The notes below the pieces were generated by a model. It searched no databases and was not told where the DNA came from. It saw nothing but the letters and a program-made list of their open reading frames with translations. A stretch of 64,000 bases of DNA from Massilia rhizosphaerae. GTDB taxonomy: Bacteria; Pseudomonadota; Gammaproteobacteria; Burkholderiales; Burkholderiaceae_D. Both the position numbers and the translations under genes were made by a program. This document shows, piece after piece, positions 42,282 through 50,641 of this stretch (position 1 is the first letter of the stretch; every line of letters begins with the position of its first letter). The stretch covers positions 218,376 to 282,375 of the forward strand of contig NZ_JADKYX010000007.1 in the NCBI RefSeq assembly GCF_016093545.1, in the 5' to 3' direction.

Positions 42282-44354
42282 TCAGTCGACGGCGCAGGCG
42301 CGCGTGCGCGCCTCGCCCAGCATCTCGCCGATCTGCGCGGCCGGGCAGGGGCGGCCGTACAGATAACCCTGCGACTTGTCGCAGCCGTTCGCGCGCAGGA
42401 AGTCGCTTTGCTCCTGCGTCTCGATGCCCTCGGCCACGATCTCCATCCGCAAGCTGCGCGCCATCGCGATGATGGCGCGCGTGATGGCCGCGTCCTCCGG
42501 ATTCTGCGGCAGGCCGCGCACGAAGCTCTTGTCCACCTTCAGGGCGCGCACGGGGAACGTCTTCAGGTAACTCATCGACGAATACCCCGTGCCGAAGTCG
42601 TCGATCGCAAGCTGGATGCCGGCATCCGTCAGCGCGTGCAGGCGATCGAGGATGTCGGTGGAGGCGTCCATCAGCATGCTCTCCGTCAGTTCCAGCTCGA
42701 GCCATTCCGGATCGACGCCGACCTCGCGCAAGGTCGCCAGTACCGTGACGACGAGGGCGCTTTCCTTGAGCTGGCGGCCCGACAGGTTGACGGCCACGCG
42801 CAGCAGGTGGCCCTGGTCGCGCCAGTGTTTCAGGTCGCGGCACGCTTCGCGCAGCACCCATTCGCCGATCGGCACGATCATGCCCGTGTCCTCGGCGACG
42901 GGAATGAAGTCGCTCGGGCTGACCATGCCCAGTTGCGGATGGACCCAGCGGATCAGCGCTTCGACGCCGACGATGTCGCCGCTCCTGAGGTCGACCTGCG
43001 GCTGGTAGTGCAGCACGAATTCGTCGCGCTCCAGCGCGCGCCGCAGGTTGGTGTCGAGCTTGAAGCGCTTGTGCGCGTCGTCGCGCATGCTGGGCGTGAA
43101 CATGCGCCAGGCGTTCTTGCCGCCGTTCTTGGCGTAGTACATGGCCGTGTCGGCGTATTTGAGCAGCGCGTGCATGTCGGTCGCGTCGTCCGGATAGATG
43201 CTGATGCCGATGGACGCGCCGATGTGGATGTCGTGGCCGTGGATGTGGATCGGGTCGGCCAGCTTGGCCAGGCATTTTTCCGCGATCTTCGACGCCACGC
43301 CGGTCTGCCCCACGTTCTCGATGATGATCCCGAATTCGTCGCCGCCGATGCGCGACAGGACGTCGCCGAAGCGCAGCGTCTCCGACAACCGGCGCGACAC
43401 GAGGCGCAGCAGCTCGTCGCCGATGTCGTGGCCGAGCGTGTCGTTGACGGTCTTGAAGTTGTCCAGGTCGATGAACATCAGGATCGTGCGCTCCTCGAAC
43501 TTGCGCGAGCGCGCGATGACGGCTTCCAGCCGCTCGTTGAAGAAGTGGCGGTTGGTGAGCTGGGTGACGGGATCGTAATGCGCCAGCCGGTCGAGCTTGA
43601 TCTCGATGCGCTTGCGCTCGTTGATCTCCGCTTCCAGTTCCCGTTCGCGCTTCTGGATGCGGTCGAGCATGCCGTTGAACGTGTGGGCCAGCAGGCCGAT
43701 GTCGGCCGCCGGCGGGACCTCGGCGCGCAGCGAATAATCGCCCTGGCGCGAGATCTGCTGGCTCACCGCCGACAGCGCGAGGATCGGCGCGGTGAAGTAG
43801 CGCTGCAGGCGCGACAGCGCGAAGTACGACAGGCTGAGCAGGGCCAGCATCACGGGCAGCGCCAGCGCCAGGTACAGCGCGAGCTGCTGGTACACGCTCG
43901 TCACGCTGCTTTGCACGACGAGCGTGCCGAGGCGCCGGTTGCCGACCTGGATCGGGCGCGTGACCTGGATGCCGCGATAATCCAGCACCGTGTCGGGTGC
44001 ATGCGGATCGCGCGCGGCGGTCCGCGTGTCGGGGTCACGCGTGAAGTTGACGAAGCGCTTGCCCTGGGCGTCGTAGGCGACGGCGGATTGCACGTCCGGC
44101 GCCAGGCGCAGGGCGGACAGGATGTCGCCGGCCGCTTCGGCGTCGGTAAAGGCCATGGCCGCCGTCAGGTTCTCGGCCACCATCGTCGCCTGCGATTGCG
44201 TCTGCCGGATCAGCGCGGCCGTGAAGAAGTACAGCTGGATCCCGATCAGGAACAGCGTCGACAGGAACATGACGCCGCCGCTGGTGACGAGATAGGTCCA
44301 TTTGAGCTTGGTGCTCAGTGCTTGCCGGTTGATCCATTCGATGAGTCGTTCCAT
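42282..44354 (-). CDS. CHASE8-HAMP-GGDEF-EAL cyclic-di-GMP enzyme
   Basis: 690 residues. Membrane helix 1 at about 20-42. A periplasmic CHASE8 domain covers about 45-150 (ENLTAAMAFTDAEAAGDILSALRLAPDVQSAVAYDAQGKRFV). Helix 2 at about 155-178, then HAMP to about 245. The GGDEF domain (about 265-430) has RIGGDEFG, with a complete active site. The EAL domain (about 440-690) has VEALIRW, the conserved ELTESML, DDFGTGYSSMSYL and AEGIET. Both domains look catalytically competent; which one dominates cannot be told. Third gene of the TonB receptor-YfiR-GGDEF/EAL operon, 27 bases after the YfiR gene. The periplasmic partner is probably YfiR. Confidence 0.93.
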   Translation of the reverse strand: MERLIEWINRQALSTKLKWTYLVTSGGVMFLSTLFLIGIQLYFFTAALIRQTQSQATMVAENLTAAMAFTDAEAAGDILSALRLAPDVQSAVAYDAQGKRFVNFTRDPDTRTAARDPHAPDTVLDYRGIQVTRPIQVGNRRLGTLVVQSSVTSVYQQLALYLALALPVMLALLSLSYFALSRLQRYFTAPILALSAVSQQISRQGDYSLRAEVPPAADIGLLAHTFNGMLDRIQKRERELEAEINERKRIEIKLDRLAHYDPVTQLTNRHFFNERLEAVIARSRKFEERTILMFIDLDNFKTVNDTLGHDIGDELLRLVSRRLSETLRFGDVLSRIGGDEFGIIIENVGQTGVASKIAEKCLAKLADPIHIHGHDIHIGASIGISIYPDDATDMHALLKYADTAMYYAKNGGKNAWRMFTPSMRDDAHKRFKLDTNLRRALERDEFVLHYQPQVDLRSGDIVGVEALIRWVHPQLGMVSPSDFIPVAEDTGMIVPIGEWVLREACRDLKHWRDQGHLLRVAVNLSGRQLKESALVVTVLATLREVGVDPEWLELELTESMLMDASTDILDRLHALTDAGIQLAIDDFGTGYSSMSYLKTFPVRALKVDKSFVRGLPQNPEDAAITRAIIAMARSLRMEIVAEGIETQEQSDFLRANGCDKSQGYLYGRPCPAAQIGEMLGEARTRACAVD

Positions 44355-44381
44355 GCTTTCCGTCCGCCATGGCCGTTCGTG

Positions 44382-44930
44382 TCAATAAATGGCGCGCGCC
44401 AGCCGCAATACTTTCGAGCTGACCGCGACGCCGGCGCCGCGCGCGGCGGTGCCGTTGAATTCGAAGGCGATGCGCCTGTCGTCCAGATACAGTTCCAGCA
44501 TCACGCCCTTGCGCGCCGCCCCGCGCGTATCGGCGATCGTCATCACGCCGGCCTTGCGCGCGCCCTCGGCGAGCGCCGCCATGTCGTCGGCTTCGGAGGC
44601 GCTGATGTACAGGATGTGGCATTGCATCAGCGCTTCCGGCCCCGAACGCGGATAGAGGACCGTCAGGCGCGCGTTCCCCAGCGGCTTGCCTTCCAGCGCG
44701 GCCAGCGCGCTGCCGAACGGGTCGCGCCCCAGCACGCACAGGCGCGCGACGCCGTTCATGTTCGGCAGGCTGCTGAACTGCGCGATGTTGTAGATGAACG
44801 CGGCCTTGGCCGCGTATTCGTCGGCCGCCTGCGCCTGCGCCTGCATGTGGACGGCCGCCGCCAGCAGCGCGCAGCACAGGGGCAGGAGGGGCACGAACCG
44901 GCGCAGGCGCGCGAGGCGGGCGGGCATCAT
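44382..44930 (-). CDS. YfiR family periplasmic protein
   Basis: 182 residues from the ATG at 44930, two bases after the TonB-receptor stop. The signal peptide is MMPARLARLRRFVPLLPLCCALLAAAVHMQAQAQA. The YfiR/DUF4154 pattern follows: DEYAAKAAFIYNIAQFSSLPNM (the conserved KAAFIYNFAxF), LCVLGRDPFGSALAALEGKPLGNARLTV, CHILYISASEAD and TIADTRGAARKGVMLELYLDDRRIAFEFN. In Pseudomonas, YfiR sits in the periplasm and holds the diguanylate cyclase YfiN in check. Here the downstream gene has a periplasmic CHASE8 domain, the likely partner. Confidence 0.88.
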   Translation of the reverse strand: MMPARLARLRRFVPLLPLCCALLAAAVHMQAQAQAADEYAAKAAFIYNIAQFSSLPNMNGVARLCVLGRDPFGSALAALEGKPLGNARLTVLYPRSGPEALMQCHILYISASEADDMAALAEGARKAGVMTIADTRGAARKGVMLELYLDDRRIAFEFNGTAARGAGVAVSSKVLRLARAIY

Positions 44931-44932
44931 CG

Positions 44933-46960
44933 TCAGAATTTGACCGTCGCCACGACACGCCAACTGCGCCCGTCCTGCCCGATGGCGTTCAGGTGGCGCG
45001 GCGGCGTGCTGTTGTCGAAGTGTTCCTCGCTCGCGGAATCGGCATAGCGCTTGTCGAGGAGATTGAACACGCCGGCGGACACCTCCACGTGCGAGCCGAT
45101 CATGGTGCCCACGAGATTCAGGTCGACGACGCCGAACCCGCCGACCTCGCCCCCCAGCACCGTGCGGCGCCGGCTCGTGAAGCGGTACGCGGCGGCGGCG
45201 CGCAGATGCTCGCCGAGCGGCGGCAACGCGTAGTTCAGCTTGAGCAGCCGGCGCGGCGAATTGGGCAGCCAGGCACCGTTCGCGTCGTTGCGCGCCGACT
45301 GCACGTTTGCGCTGCCCGTGAGCGCGCTGCCGTCCTCGCGCAGCCATTCCGCCTCCAGTTCCACGCCCGTGGCGCGCGCCGCGTCGATGTTCGAGAACAC
45401 CAGGAATCCGGTGTTCGGGTCCGTGGCCAGCGCCAGCATGTCGCGCATGCGGTACTGGAACACCGAGGCGGTGGCGCGGAAGCGGTCGGTCGGGAAGTAG
45501 TCGGCGATCAGCTCATAGGTCTTGATGCGCTCGGAGCGCAGCGTGGGGTTCGCCTTGTAGTCGAACGTGTAATAGCGCTCGTAGGCGTTGGCGGAGCGGA
45601 AGGCGGTGCCGTACAGCGCCTTGAGCGTCACCTGGCGCGCCGTCTTGTAGAGCAGGGCCACGCGCGGGTTCGTCGTGGCGCCGCCTTCGGAATCGACGTC
45701 GTGGCGCACGCCCGTGTTCAGGATGACGCTTTGGCCGACCCGTATCTCGTCCTGCAGGTAGGCCGCCGCCTGCCGCTTGGGATGGGCCACGTCGAGGTGG
45801 AGGGCGTACGGATCGAGGTCGTAGTTCCCCATCTCGCGCTTGCTGTCGCGCACGTATTCCGCGCCGGCGATGATCTTGTGGCCCGACACGGCGCTGCTGA
45901 TGATGCGCACCTCCGCGCCGCTGGCGAGGCTCTCGGCCGTGTCGACGTTCCTGGTCGTGCCCTGCGCGGGCGGCTCGGTCACGTTGACGCTCCGGTAGCG
46001 GTAGCGGGCGACGTTCACGCCGGCGAACACGTCGAGCGTGTCGGAGACGGCGCGGTGCCAGGACAGGGCGGCGCCCGCGTATTGGTCCAGCGTCCACGGG
46101 CGCGGATCGTTGAACTGCTGGCCGTAGGATGCGGTCGGGATGCCCTTCGTGCGGCTGCTGACATAGGCTTCCGCGACGAAGCCGCCCGCGCCCAGCTTGG
46201 CGAACAGCCGGTGGTAGCGATCGTAGTCGAGACCGACGGCGACACCGTGGTTGCTGGCCGCGTCGTCGAATTCGGGAAAGTACAGGTTGCGCCCCGGGTT
46301 GTCGTACGCGGAGGCGCCGAGCAGCAGCTCGACGCCGCCCGGCGTACCGCGGCCGTATGCGGCGCGTTCCTCGCGGCCGCCGTTCGAGAACCGGCCCTCG
46401 CTGGTGGTCGTCCCCTGGACTGCCCCGCCGCTTTTCGTGATCACGTTCACGACGCCGAAGAACGCGCTGCTGCCATAGATCGCGGAACCGGGGCCGGGCA
46501 CGAATTCGACGCGCTCGATCAGGGCGAGGTCGATGGGGAATTCGGTGCCGATGGCGCCCTGGTCGTAGACGACGTCGTTCAGCCGCCGGCCATCGATCAG
46601 GATCAGCAACCGCGTGTTCAGGTCGCCCGGCGTGCCCAGGCCGCGGATGTTCGCGTAATTGTAGTTGCGGTCATAGGATACCGTCATGCCGGGCACGCTT
46701 TGCAGCACGTCCGTCAGGGTGCGGTAGCCGCGCAGGCGGATGTCTTCCGCCGTGATGACCCACACGGACGACGGCGCTTCGCTGATCTTTTGCGGAATCT
46801 TCGACGCCGTGACGACATCGAGATTGAGCAATTGCTCGAGCGGCATGGCGTTCAGGTCGGGACTCTGCTGCGCCAGTGCGCCGGCCTGGAGCCCGGCGGC
46901 CAGCAGGCCGAGTGCGCGCGACAGGTGACGGGACAGCGGCGTTACCTTGTTCGACAACAT
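44933..46960 (-). CDS. TonB-dependent receptor
   Basis: 675 residues from the ATG at 46960 (MLSNKVTPLSRHL), after AAGGACC; longer starts add no signal-like sequence. The signal peptide is about 1-30. A conserved entry segment MPLEQLLNLDVVTASKIPQKISEAPSSVWVITAEDIRLRGYRTLTDVLQSVPGM is followed by the plug domain (NIRGLGTPGDLNTRLLILIDGRRLNDVVYD) and a 22-strand barrel ending GQDGRSWRVVATVKF, with the terminal aromatic residue. It is of the group found next to YfiR and GGDEF genes. The ligand is unknown. It is the first gene of a three-gene operon. Confidence 0.9.
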   Translation of the reverse strand: MLSNKVTPLSRHLSRALGLLAAGLQAGALAQQSPDLNAMPLEQLLNLDVVTASKIPQKISEAPSSVWVITAEDIRLRGYRTLTDVLQSVPGMTVSYDRNYNYANIRGLGTPGDLNTRLLILIDGRRLNDVVYDQGAIGTEFPIDLALIERVEFVPGPGSAIYGSSAFFGVVNVITKSGGAVQGTTTSEGRFSNGGREERAAYGRGTPGGVELLLGASAYDNPGRNLYFPEFDDAASNHGVAVGLDYDRYHRLFAKLGAGGFVAEAYVSSRTKGIPTASYGQQFNDPRPWTLDQYAGAALSWHRAVSDTLDVFAGVNVARYRYRSVNVTEPPAQGTTRNVDTAESLASGAEVRIISSAVSGHKIIAGAEYVRDSKREMGNYDLDPYALHLDVAHPKRQAAAYLQDEIRVGQSVILNTGVRHDVDSEGGATTNPRVALLYKTARQVTLKALYGTAFRSANAYERYYTFDYKANPTLRSERIKTYELIADYFPTDRFRATASVFQYRMRDMLALATDPNTGFLVFSNIDAARATGVELEAEWLREDGSALTGSANVQSARNDANGAWLPNSPRRLLKLNYALPPLGEHLRAAAAYRFTSRRRTVLGGEVGGFGVVDLNLVGTMIGSHVEVSAGVFNLLDKRYADSASEEHFDNSTPPRHLNAIGQDGRSWRVVATVKF

Positions 46961-47119
46961 GACAGGTCCTTGACGGGAAGCAGCTTGCCTGCGGTGCGGA
47001 CGGATGCGCAGGATTGTTACGGGAACATTGTTTTGCGTTAACAGTGTGCCCGAGCCGCCTAGTGTAAGGACCTGCAGACGTGCATTTGTTGACAAGAACC
47101 AATTAATTGTCGAATGAAC

Positions 47120-47851
47120 TTAATTGGGTAACGTTCGAGCGGAAGGGGTGTCGACGCGGAAAGCGTGTTTCCCAGGCTTGGCGCCACGTAACAGCCAGGC
47201 GGCGGCGATGAGGTTCCAGATCGCCTGCACCAGCAGGATGCCGACGACCACCGTCTCCGTCATGTGCGCGCCGGCGGCGACGACGGCCACGCCGGGCAGT
47301 ACGCCGGTCGCCAGCCCGGCCAGCCCGGCATTGCGCGCAGGTCCGGCATCGCGCACCATGGCCAGCGACCACGCGACCGCCGCCAGCGATTGGCAGACCC
47401 ACGCCACGCGCGCGATGTCCGTCAGCGCGACGCCCGCCAGCGCCTGGATCATCCAGTAGCCGACCCGCACCGCCTCCGGCGATTTCGTGGCGAACAGCGC
47501 CGCCACGTCGGTGCTGATGAAACCGTCGATGGTGGTCGCGACCAGCATCAGCATGCTGCCGGCGGCGTAGGCGATCAGGCCGGCCAGCACCGGCGCGCGC
47601 CGTAGGTCGAGGCGTTGCGACAGCACGGTAAAGCCGAACATCAGGCCGCCGATGCAGGCCATCGCCACGATGTGCACGAGTTGGTGCGATCCGCGCAGGC
47701 TCACCATGCTTTGCAGGATGGCCAGCGGGTCGCTTCCGCTGGCCGACGAGTCGAGCGCCACGGCGGCGATCGATGCGAGCGCGGACAGGGCGATGGTAAT
47801 GCCCGCGCAGCGCGCGGTGGAATCGGATTCTTGTTCTTGACGGGCAGTCAT
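47120..47851 (-). CDS. Six-helix membrane protein of unknown function
   Basis: 243 residues. Hydrophobic helices at about 18-36, 54-75, 88-108, 128-150, 165-190 and 196-220, typical of small DUF-type membrane proteins; MYxxL-like catalytic motifs are absent. The ribosome site before the start is weak. A GTAAA-N5-GTAAA box (47940-47954) lies about 90 bases upstream of the start. It follows the sensor kinase gene on the same strand, so it may be a Cpx-like regulon member. No family is claimed. Confidence 0.65.
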   Translation of the reverse strand: MTARQEQESDSTARCAGITIALSALASIAAVALDSSASGSDPLAILQSMVSLRGSHQLVHIVAMACIGGLMFGFTVLSQRLDLRRAPVLAGLIAYAAGSMLMLVATTIDGFISTDVAALFATKSPEAVRVGYWMIQALAGVALTDIARVAWVCQSLAAVAWSLAMVRDAGPARNAGLAGLATGVLPGVAVVAAGAHMTETVVVGILLVQAIWNLIAAAWLLRGAKPGKHAFRVDTPSARTLPN

Positions 47852-47939
47852 GCGTGCATCCTTTCAGTGAGTAACCGCACGGCGGTTCGCGTGCGGCATC
47901 CACTGTCGGGGACGGGCTTGTCGCCCGCATGTCGGCTCC

Positions 47940-47954
47940 GTAAAGATGTGTAAA
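47940..47954 (+). promoter_or_regulatory. CpxR-like box GTAAA-N5-GTAAA before the membrane protein gene
   Basis: GTAAA (47940-47944), five bases, GTAAA (47950-47954). This is the E. coli CpxR consensus arrangement. It lies between the kinase gene (stop at 47957) and the gene starting at 47851, where a promoter is expected. The same spacing is found upstream of the CpxP-like gene at 50274-50288. Confidence 0.6.
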
Positions 47955-47956
47955 GT

Positions 47957-48967
47957 TCAGCGCATCCGCGGCAGCGTCACGCGGAAGCAGCAGCCGCGCG
48001 CGCCGTTCGGCAGGCAGTGCGCATCGCCCCCGTGACGGCGCGCGATCTGGCGCACCAGCGACAGGCCGAGGCCGACGCCGCCGGCCGTTTCGCTCGCGCC
48101 GGCGATCCGGTAGAACGGCTCGAAGACGCGCTCGCGTTCGGGCGCCGGAACCCCGGGCCCGCCGTCGCAGACGTCGAGCCACAACGCGCCGTCGCCGGCG
48201 GTGGCCAGGCGCGCTTCGACGGCGGAGCCGGCGCCGTAGCGCACCGCGTTTTCGAGGAGGTTGCGCACCATGCGCCGCAGCAGCTTCGGGTCGCCCATCG
48301 CCGTGTGCGCGCCCGCCTGCAGCGCCGCGCCCACGCGCGCGCATTCCTCGGCCAGCAGGCCGGTCAGGTCGACTTCCTCGGGTGGTTGCATGGCGACGTC
48401 GACGGCGTCGAGGCGGCTGGCGAGCAGCACCTCGTCGATCAGTTGATCGAGCTCGGCGACGTTGCGCCGCAGCTCGGCGCCGATGGCGGGCGCCGCCTGC
48501 TCCGCCATCAATTCGGCGGCCATGCGGATGCGCGCGAGGGGAGAGCGCAGTTCGTGCGACGCATTGGCCAGCAGCGACTTCTGCGCGCCGACCAGCGCCT
48601 CGATGCGTGCCGCCGCGTCGTTGAAGCTGGCCGCGAGCCGCGCCACCTCGTCCTCGCCTTCCACCGCCACGCGCGTCGCGAGCTGTCCGTCGCCCCACGC
48701 TTCCACGCTGCGCTGCAGCCGTTCGAGGCGGCGCGTCAGCCGGCGCACGACAGGGTAGGCGCCCGCCGCGACGGCCAGCGCGATCGCGACGAGCAGCACG
48801 ACGAAGCCCAGCGCGTGCATGCGCGGGCCGACGATCGCCAGGCCCGCGCGGGCCGGATCGAAGCGCAGGTGGGCGAGACCGAACAGCAGGGCGGCCGTGA
48901 CCAGGCTGGCCAGCAACGCGAAATAGAAGCGTACGAACAGGCGCTGCCCCGGGGCCACCTCACGCAT
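47957..48967 (-). CDS. CpxA-like sensor histidine kinase
   Basis: 336 residues. Two membrane helices (about 13-33 and 50-70) enclose a loop of only about 17 residues, far shorter than E. coli CpxA. HAMP follows at about 71-125. HisKA has ASHELRSPLARIRMA (H138). The HATPase domain has NLLENAVRYG, DVCDGGPGVP and GVGLGLSLVRQI. It starts eight bases inside the regulator gene stop, so the two are coupled. A minimal sensor loop suggests that the membrane or the CpxP-like partner, not a large domain, is sensed. Its stop overlaps the region of the CpxR-like box. Confidence 0.85.
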   Translation of the reverse strand: MREVAPGQRLFVRFYFALLASLVTAALLFGLAHLRFDPARAGLAIVGPRMHALGFVVLLVAIALAVAAGAYPVVRRLTRRLERLQRSVEAWGDGQLATRVAVEGEDEVARLAASFNDAAARIEALVGAQKSLLANASHELRSPLARIRMAAELMAEQAAPAIGAELRRNVAELDQLIDEVLLASRLDAVDVAMQPPEEVDLTGLLAEECARVGAALQAGAHTAMGDPKLLRRMVRNLLENAVRYGAGSAVEARLATAGDGALWLDVCDGGPGVPAPERERVFEPFYRIAGASETAGGVGLGLSLVRQIARRHGGDAHCLPNGARGCCFRVTLPRMR

Positions 48968-49673
48968 CGTGCACCTTGGCGAACACGTAGCCGACGCCGC
49001 GGACGGTGATGATGCGGCGCGGCTGCTTCACGTCGTCCTCGAGCGCGGCGCGCAGGCGGCCGATATGGACGTCGATCGAGCGGTCGAACGGATCGAATGC
49101 TTCGCCCTTGACGGCGTCGAGGAGCTGCTCGCGCGACAGCACGCGGCCGGCCCGTTCCGCCAGCGCGACCAGCAGGTCGAACTGGTAGGCGGTCAGCGCG
49201 CGCGCCGTGCCGTCGAGCCGCGCGACGCGCGCGCCCAGGTCGATGTCGAGACGGCCGAAACGCAGCACGCGCGACGCCGGCTCCGCCGCCAGCGGCGGAC
49301 GGCGCAGCACCGCGCGCAGCCGCGCCAGCAGCTCGCGCGGTTCGAACGGCTTGGGCAGGTAGTCGTCGGCCCCGATTTCGAGACCGACGACGCGGTCGAA
49401 CGGATCGCCTTTCGCCGTCAGCATCACGATCGGGATCGCGCGCAGCGGCGGGGCGAGCGTGCGGATCCGACGGCACACGTCGAGGCCGTCGGCATCCGGC
49501 AGCATCAGGTCGAGCAGGACGAGCGCGACGGCGTCGCCGTCCGCCTCCAGCACGGCGATGCCTGCCTGCGCGCTGGCGGCATGCCGCACCTCGAAACCGT
49601 GCGGCGCGAGATAGGTCGCGACCATGCCGGCCAGGCGCTCGTCGTCTTCGATCATCAGGACTTGCTGGACCAT
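48960..49673 (-). CDS. CpxR-like OmpR-family response regulator
   Basis: 237 residues from the ATG at 49673 (MVQQVLMIEDDERLAG). The receiver has the acidic pair ED-D, the phosphoacceptor LVLLDLMLPD (D55), Thr in MLTAKGDPFD and Lys in PKPFEPRELLARL. The winged-helix DNA-binding domain (about 135-235) ends RSIDVHIGRLRAALEDDVKQPRRIITVRGVGYVFAKVHDA. Its target is probably the GTAAA boxes upstream of the CpxP-like gene and the membrane protein gene. It lies 14 bases after the CpxP-like gene. Confidence 0.92.
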   Translation of the reverse strand: MVQQVLMIEDDERLAGMVATYLAPHGFEVRHAASAQAGIAVLEADGDAVALVLLDLMLPDADGLDVCRRIRTLAPPLRAIPIVMLTAKGDPFDRVVGLEIGADDYLPKPFEPRELLARLRAVLRRPPLAAEPASRVLRFGRLDIDLGARVARLDGTARALTAYQFDLLVALAERAGRVLSREQLLDAVKGEAFDPFDRSIDVHIGRLRAALEDDVKQPRRIITVRGVGYVFAKVHDA

Positions 49674-49687
49674 GCGGGCATCATACC

Positions 49688-50206
49688 TTACTGCATGTGG
49701 GCCTTCATGTGCTCGGCGAACTTGACCCGCTGCTCGGGCGTGAGCACCTCGGCGGCGTCTTCCATGGCGGTCAGCGCGCGCCGGCTCATGAGGTCCATCC
49801 GCTGCATCTGTTCGACGCGCAGCTGTTCGAGCGCGACGCGGTCGATCACCGGCGCCGTCAGGAGGGCATGCGCGCGGGCGTGCGCCTGGCGGAACTGTTC
49901 GTGCGTCGGCCGCAAGTCCGCCAGCGCGGCCTTGGCGATCGCCGCCACGCGTGCCTTCTGGTCCGGGCTCGCGTCGGCCGCGAACCGTTCGACCATCGCA
50001 TCGATATGCGCGTCCATGGCCGCCGGGTCCATCGCCATGAGTTCGGCGTGGCCGTGGTGGCCGGGCAGTGCGGGGAGCGCGTTCGCGAGGCTGATACTGG
50101 CGGCGCCGGCCGCCACGGCCAGCGCGGCGGCGATCAGCCAGCGCCGTCCGGGGTGTGCTGCGGGAACGGTGGTGTCGCCGGGCTGGTTGTCGTTGTGCGT
50201 GTTCAT
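49688..50206 (-). CDS. Spy/CpxP-like periplasmic protein
   Basis: 172 residues. One N-terminal helix (about 22-42, WLIAAALAVAAGAASISLANALPAL) acts as anchor or uncleaved signal. The rest is alpha-helical and contains the family's LTxxQ-type motif as LTPEQRVKFAEHM, plus a first incomplete form PDQKARVAAI. Met and His are frequent (HGHAELMAMDPAAMDAHI), as in metal-responsive Spy/CpxP relatives. CpxP proteins damp CpxA signalling and act as chaperones. It is the first gene of an apparent cpxP-cpxR-cpxA order, preceded by several GTAAA repeats. Confidence 0.8.
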   Translation of the reverse strand: MNTHNDNQPGDTTVPAAHPGRRWLIAAALAVAAGAASISLANALPALPGHHGHAELMAMDPAAMDAHIDAMVERFAADASPDQKARVAAIAKAALADLRPTHEQFRQAHARAHALLTAPVIDRVALEQLRVEQMQRMDLMSRRALTAMEDAAEVLTPEQRVKFAEHMKAHMQ

Positions 50207-50273
50207 CGGGAACCTTTCTGTGAGTGGAGGTTCTCACTCTAAGGTTGCCGGATTGCCGCTCTGTGTGCGGCGC

Positions 50274-50314
50274 GTAAAGAAATGTAAAGCGGAAATGTAA
50301 AGCGGAAATGTAAA
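50274..50314 (+). promoter_or_regulatory. CpxR-like box and three further GTAAA repeats before the CpxP-like gene
   Basis: GTAAA at 50274 and 50284 have exact 5-base spacing (CpxR-type). Additional GTAAA at 50297 and 50310 follow with a 13-base period (repeat unit GGAAATGTAAAGC), and an imperfect GTAAG at 50323. They lie 68-110 bases upstream of the 50206 start, suitable for activator binding. Confidence 0.65.
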
Positions 50315-50350
50315 GCGGATTCGTAAGGGCGGATGAGCCCCGCAGAAAAG

Positions 50351-50382
50351 CAAAAAGCCCACGCACCGAAATGCGTGGGCTT
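50351..50382 (-). terminator. Rho-independent terminator after tRNA-Lys
   Basis: Read on the minus strand, GCCCACGCA pairs with TGCGTGGGC over a short loop, followed by TTTTTG. The hairpin lies 12-43 bases downstream of the tRNA 3' end. A slightly different copy accompanies the tRNA fragment at 60161. Confidence 0.85.
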
Positions 50383-50393
50383 CCTGGTAATAC

Positions 50394-50469
50394 TGGTAGG
50401 CCGTGCGGGGCTCGAACCTGCGACCAACGGATTAAAAGTCCGCTGCTCTACCAACTGAGCTAACGACCC
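50394..50469 (-). tRNA. tRNA-Lys(UUU)
   Basis: 76 bases. The anticodon stem-loop CGGACTTTTAATCCG gives anticodon UUU; the D-arm (AGCTCAGTTGGTAGAGC) and T-arm (GCAGGTTCGAACCCCGC) are canonical. The acceptor stem pairs GGGTCGT with ACGGCCT, with two wobble pairs, and CCA is encoded. A promoter (TTGGCT-17-TATAAT) lies just upstream. Confidence 0.97.
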
Positions 50470-50479
50470 GACGGCCCGC

Positions 50480-50508
50480 ATTATAGCGGCTCAGCAGCGC
50501 ACAGCCAA
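50480..50508 (-). promoter_or_regulatory. Promoter of tRNA-Lys
   Basis: On the minus strand, -35 TTGGCT (50508-50503), 17-base spacer, -10 TATAAT (50485-50480), followed by a GC-rich discriminator, typical of stable RNA promoters. The tRNA starts 11 bases after the -10 box. Confidence 0.8.
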
Positions 50509-50641
50509 GTGCTTTCGTGAAAATTGGCAACAATTGTTCGCAGACGCGGGCAGATGTCGGGCGTACGTGGGCCTGCGGAAATCCCGCCATTGCTGTTGAA
50601 TTACGGTATGATCAATTGATTATCAGATACTAAAACGTGCC

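Noticed and set aside
50281..50320. CRISPR-like short repeats
   Set aside because: The unit is 13 bases without spacers and the GTAAA positions fit regulator boxes. No CRISPR array or cas gene is seen in the window.
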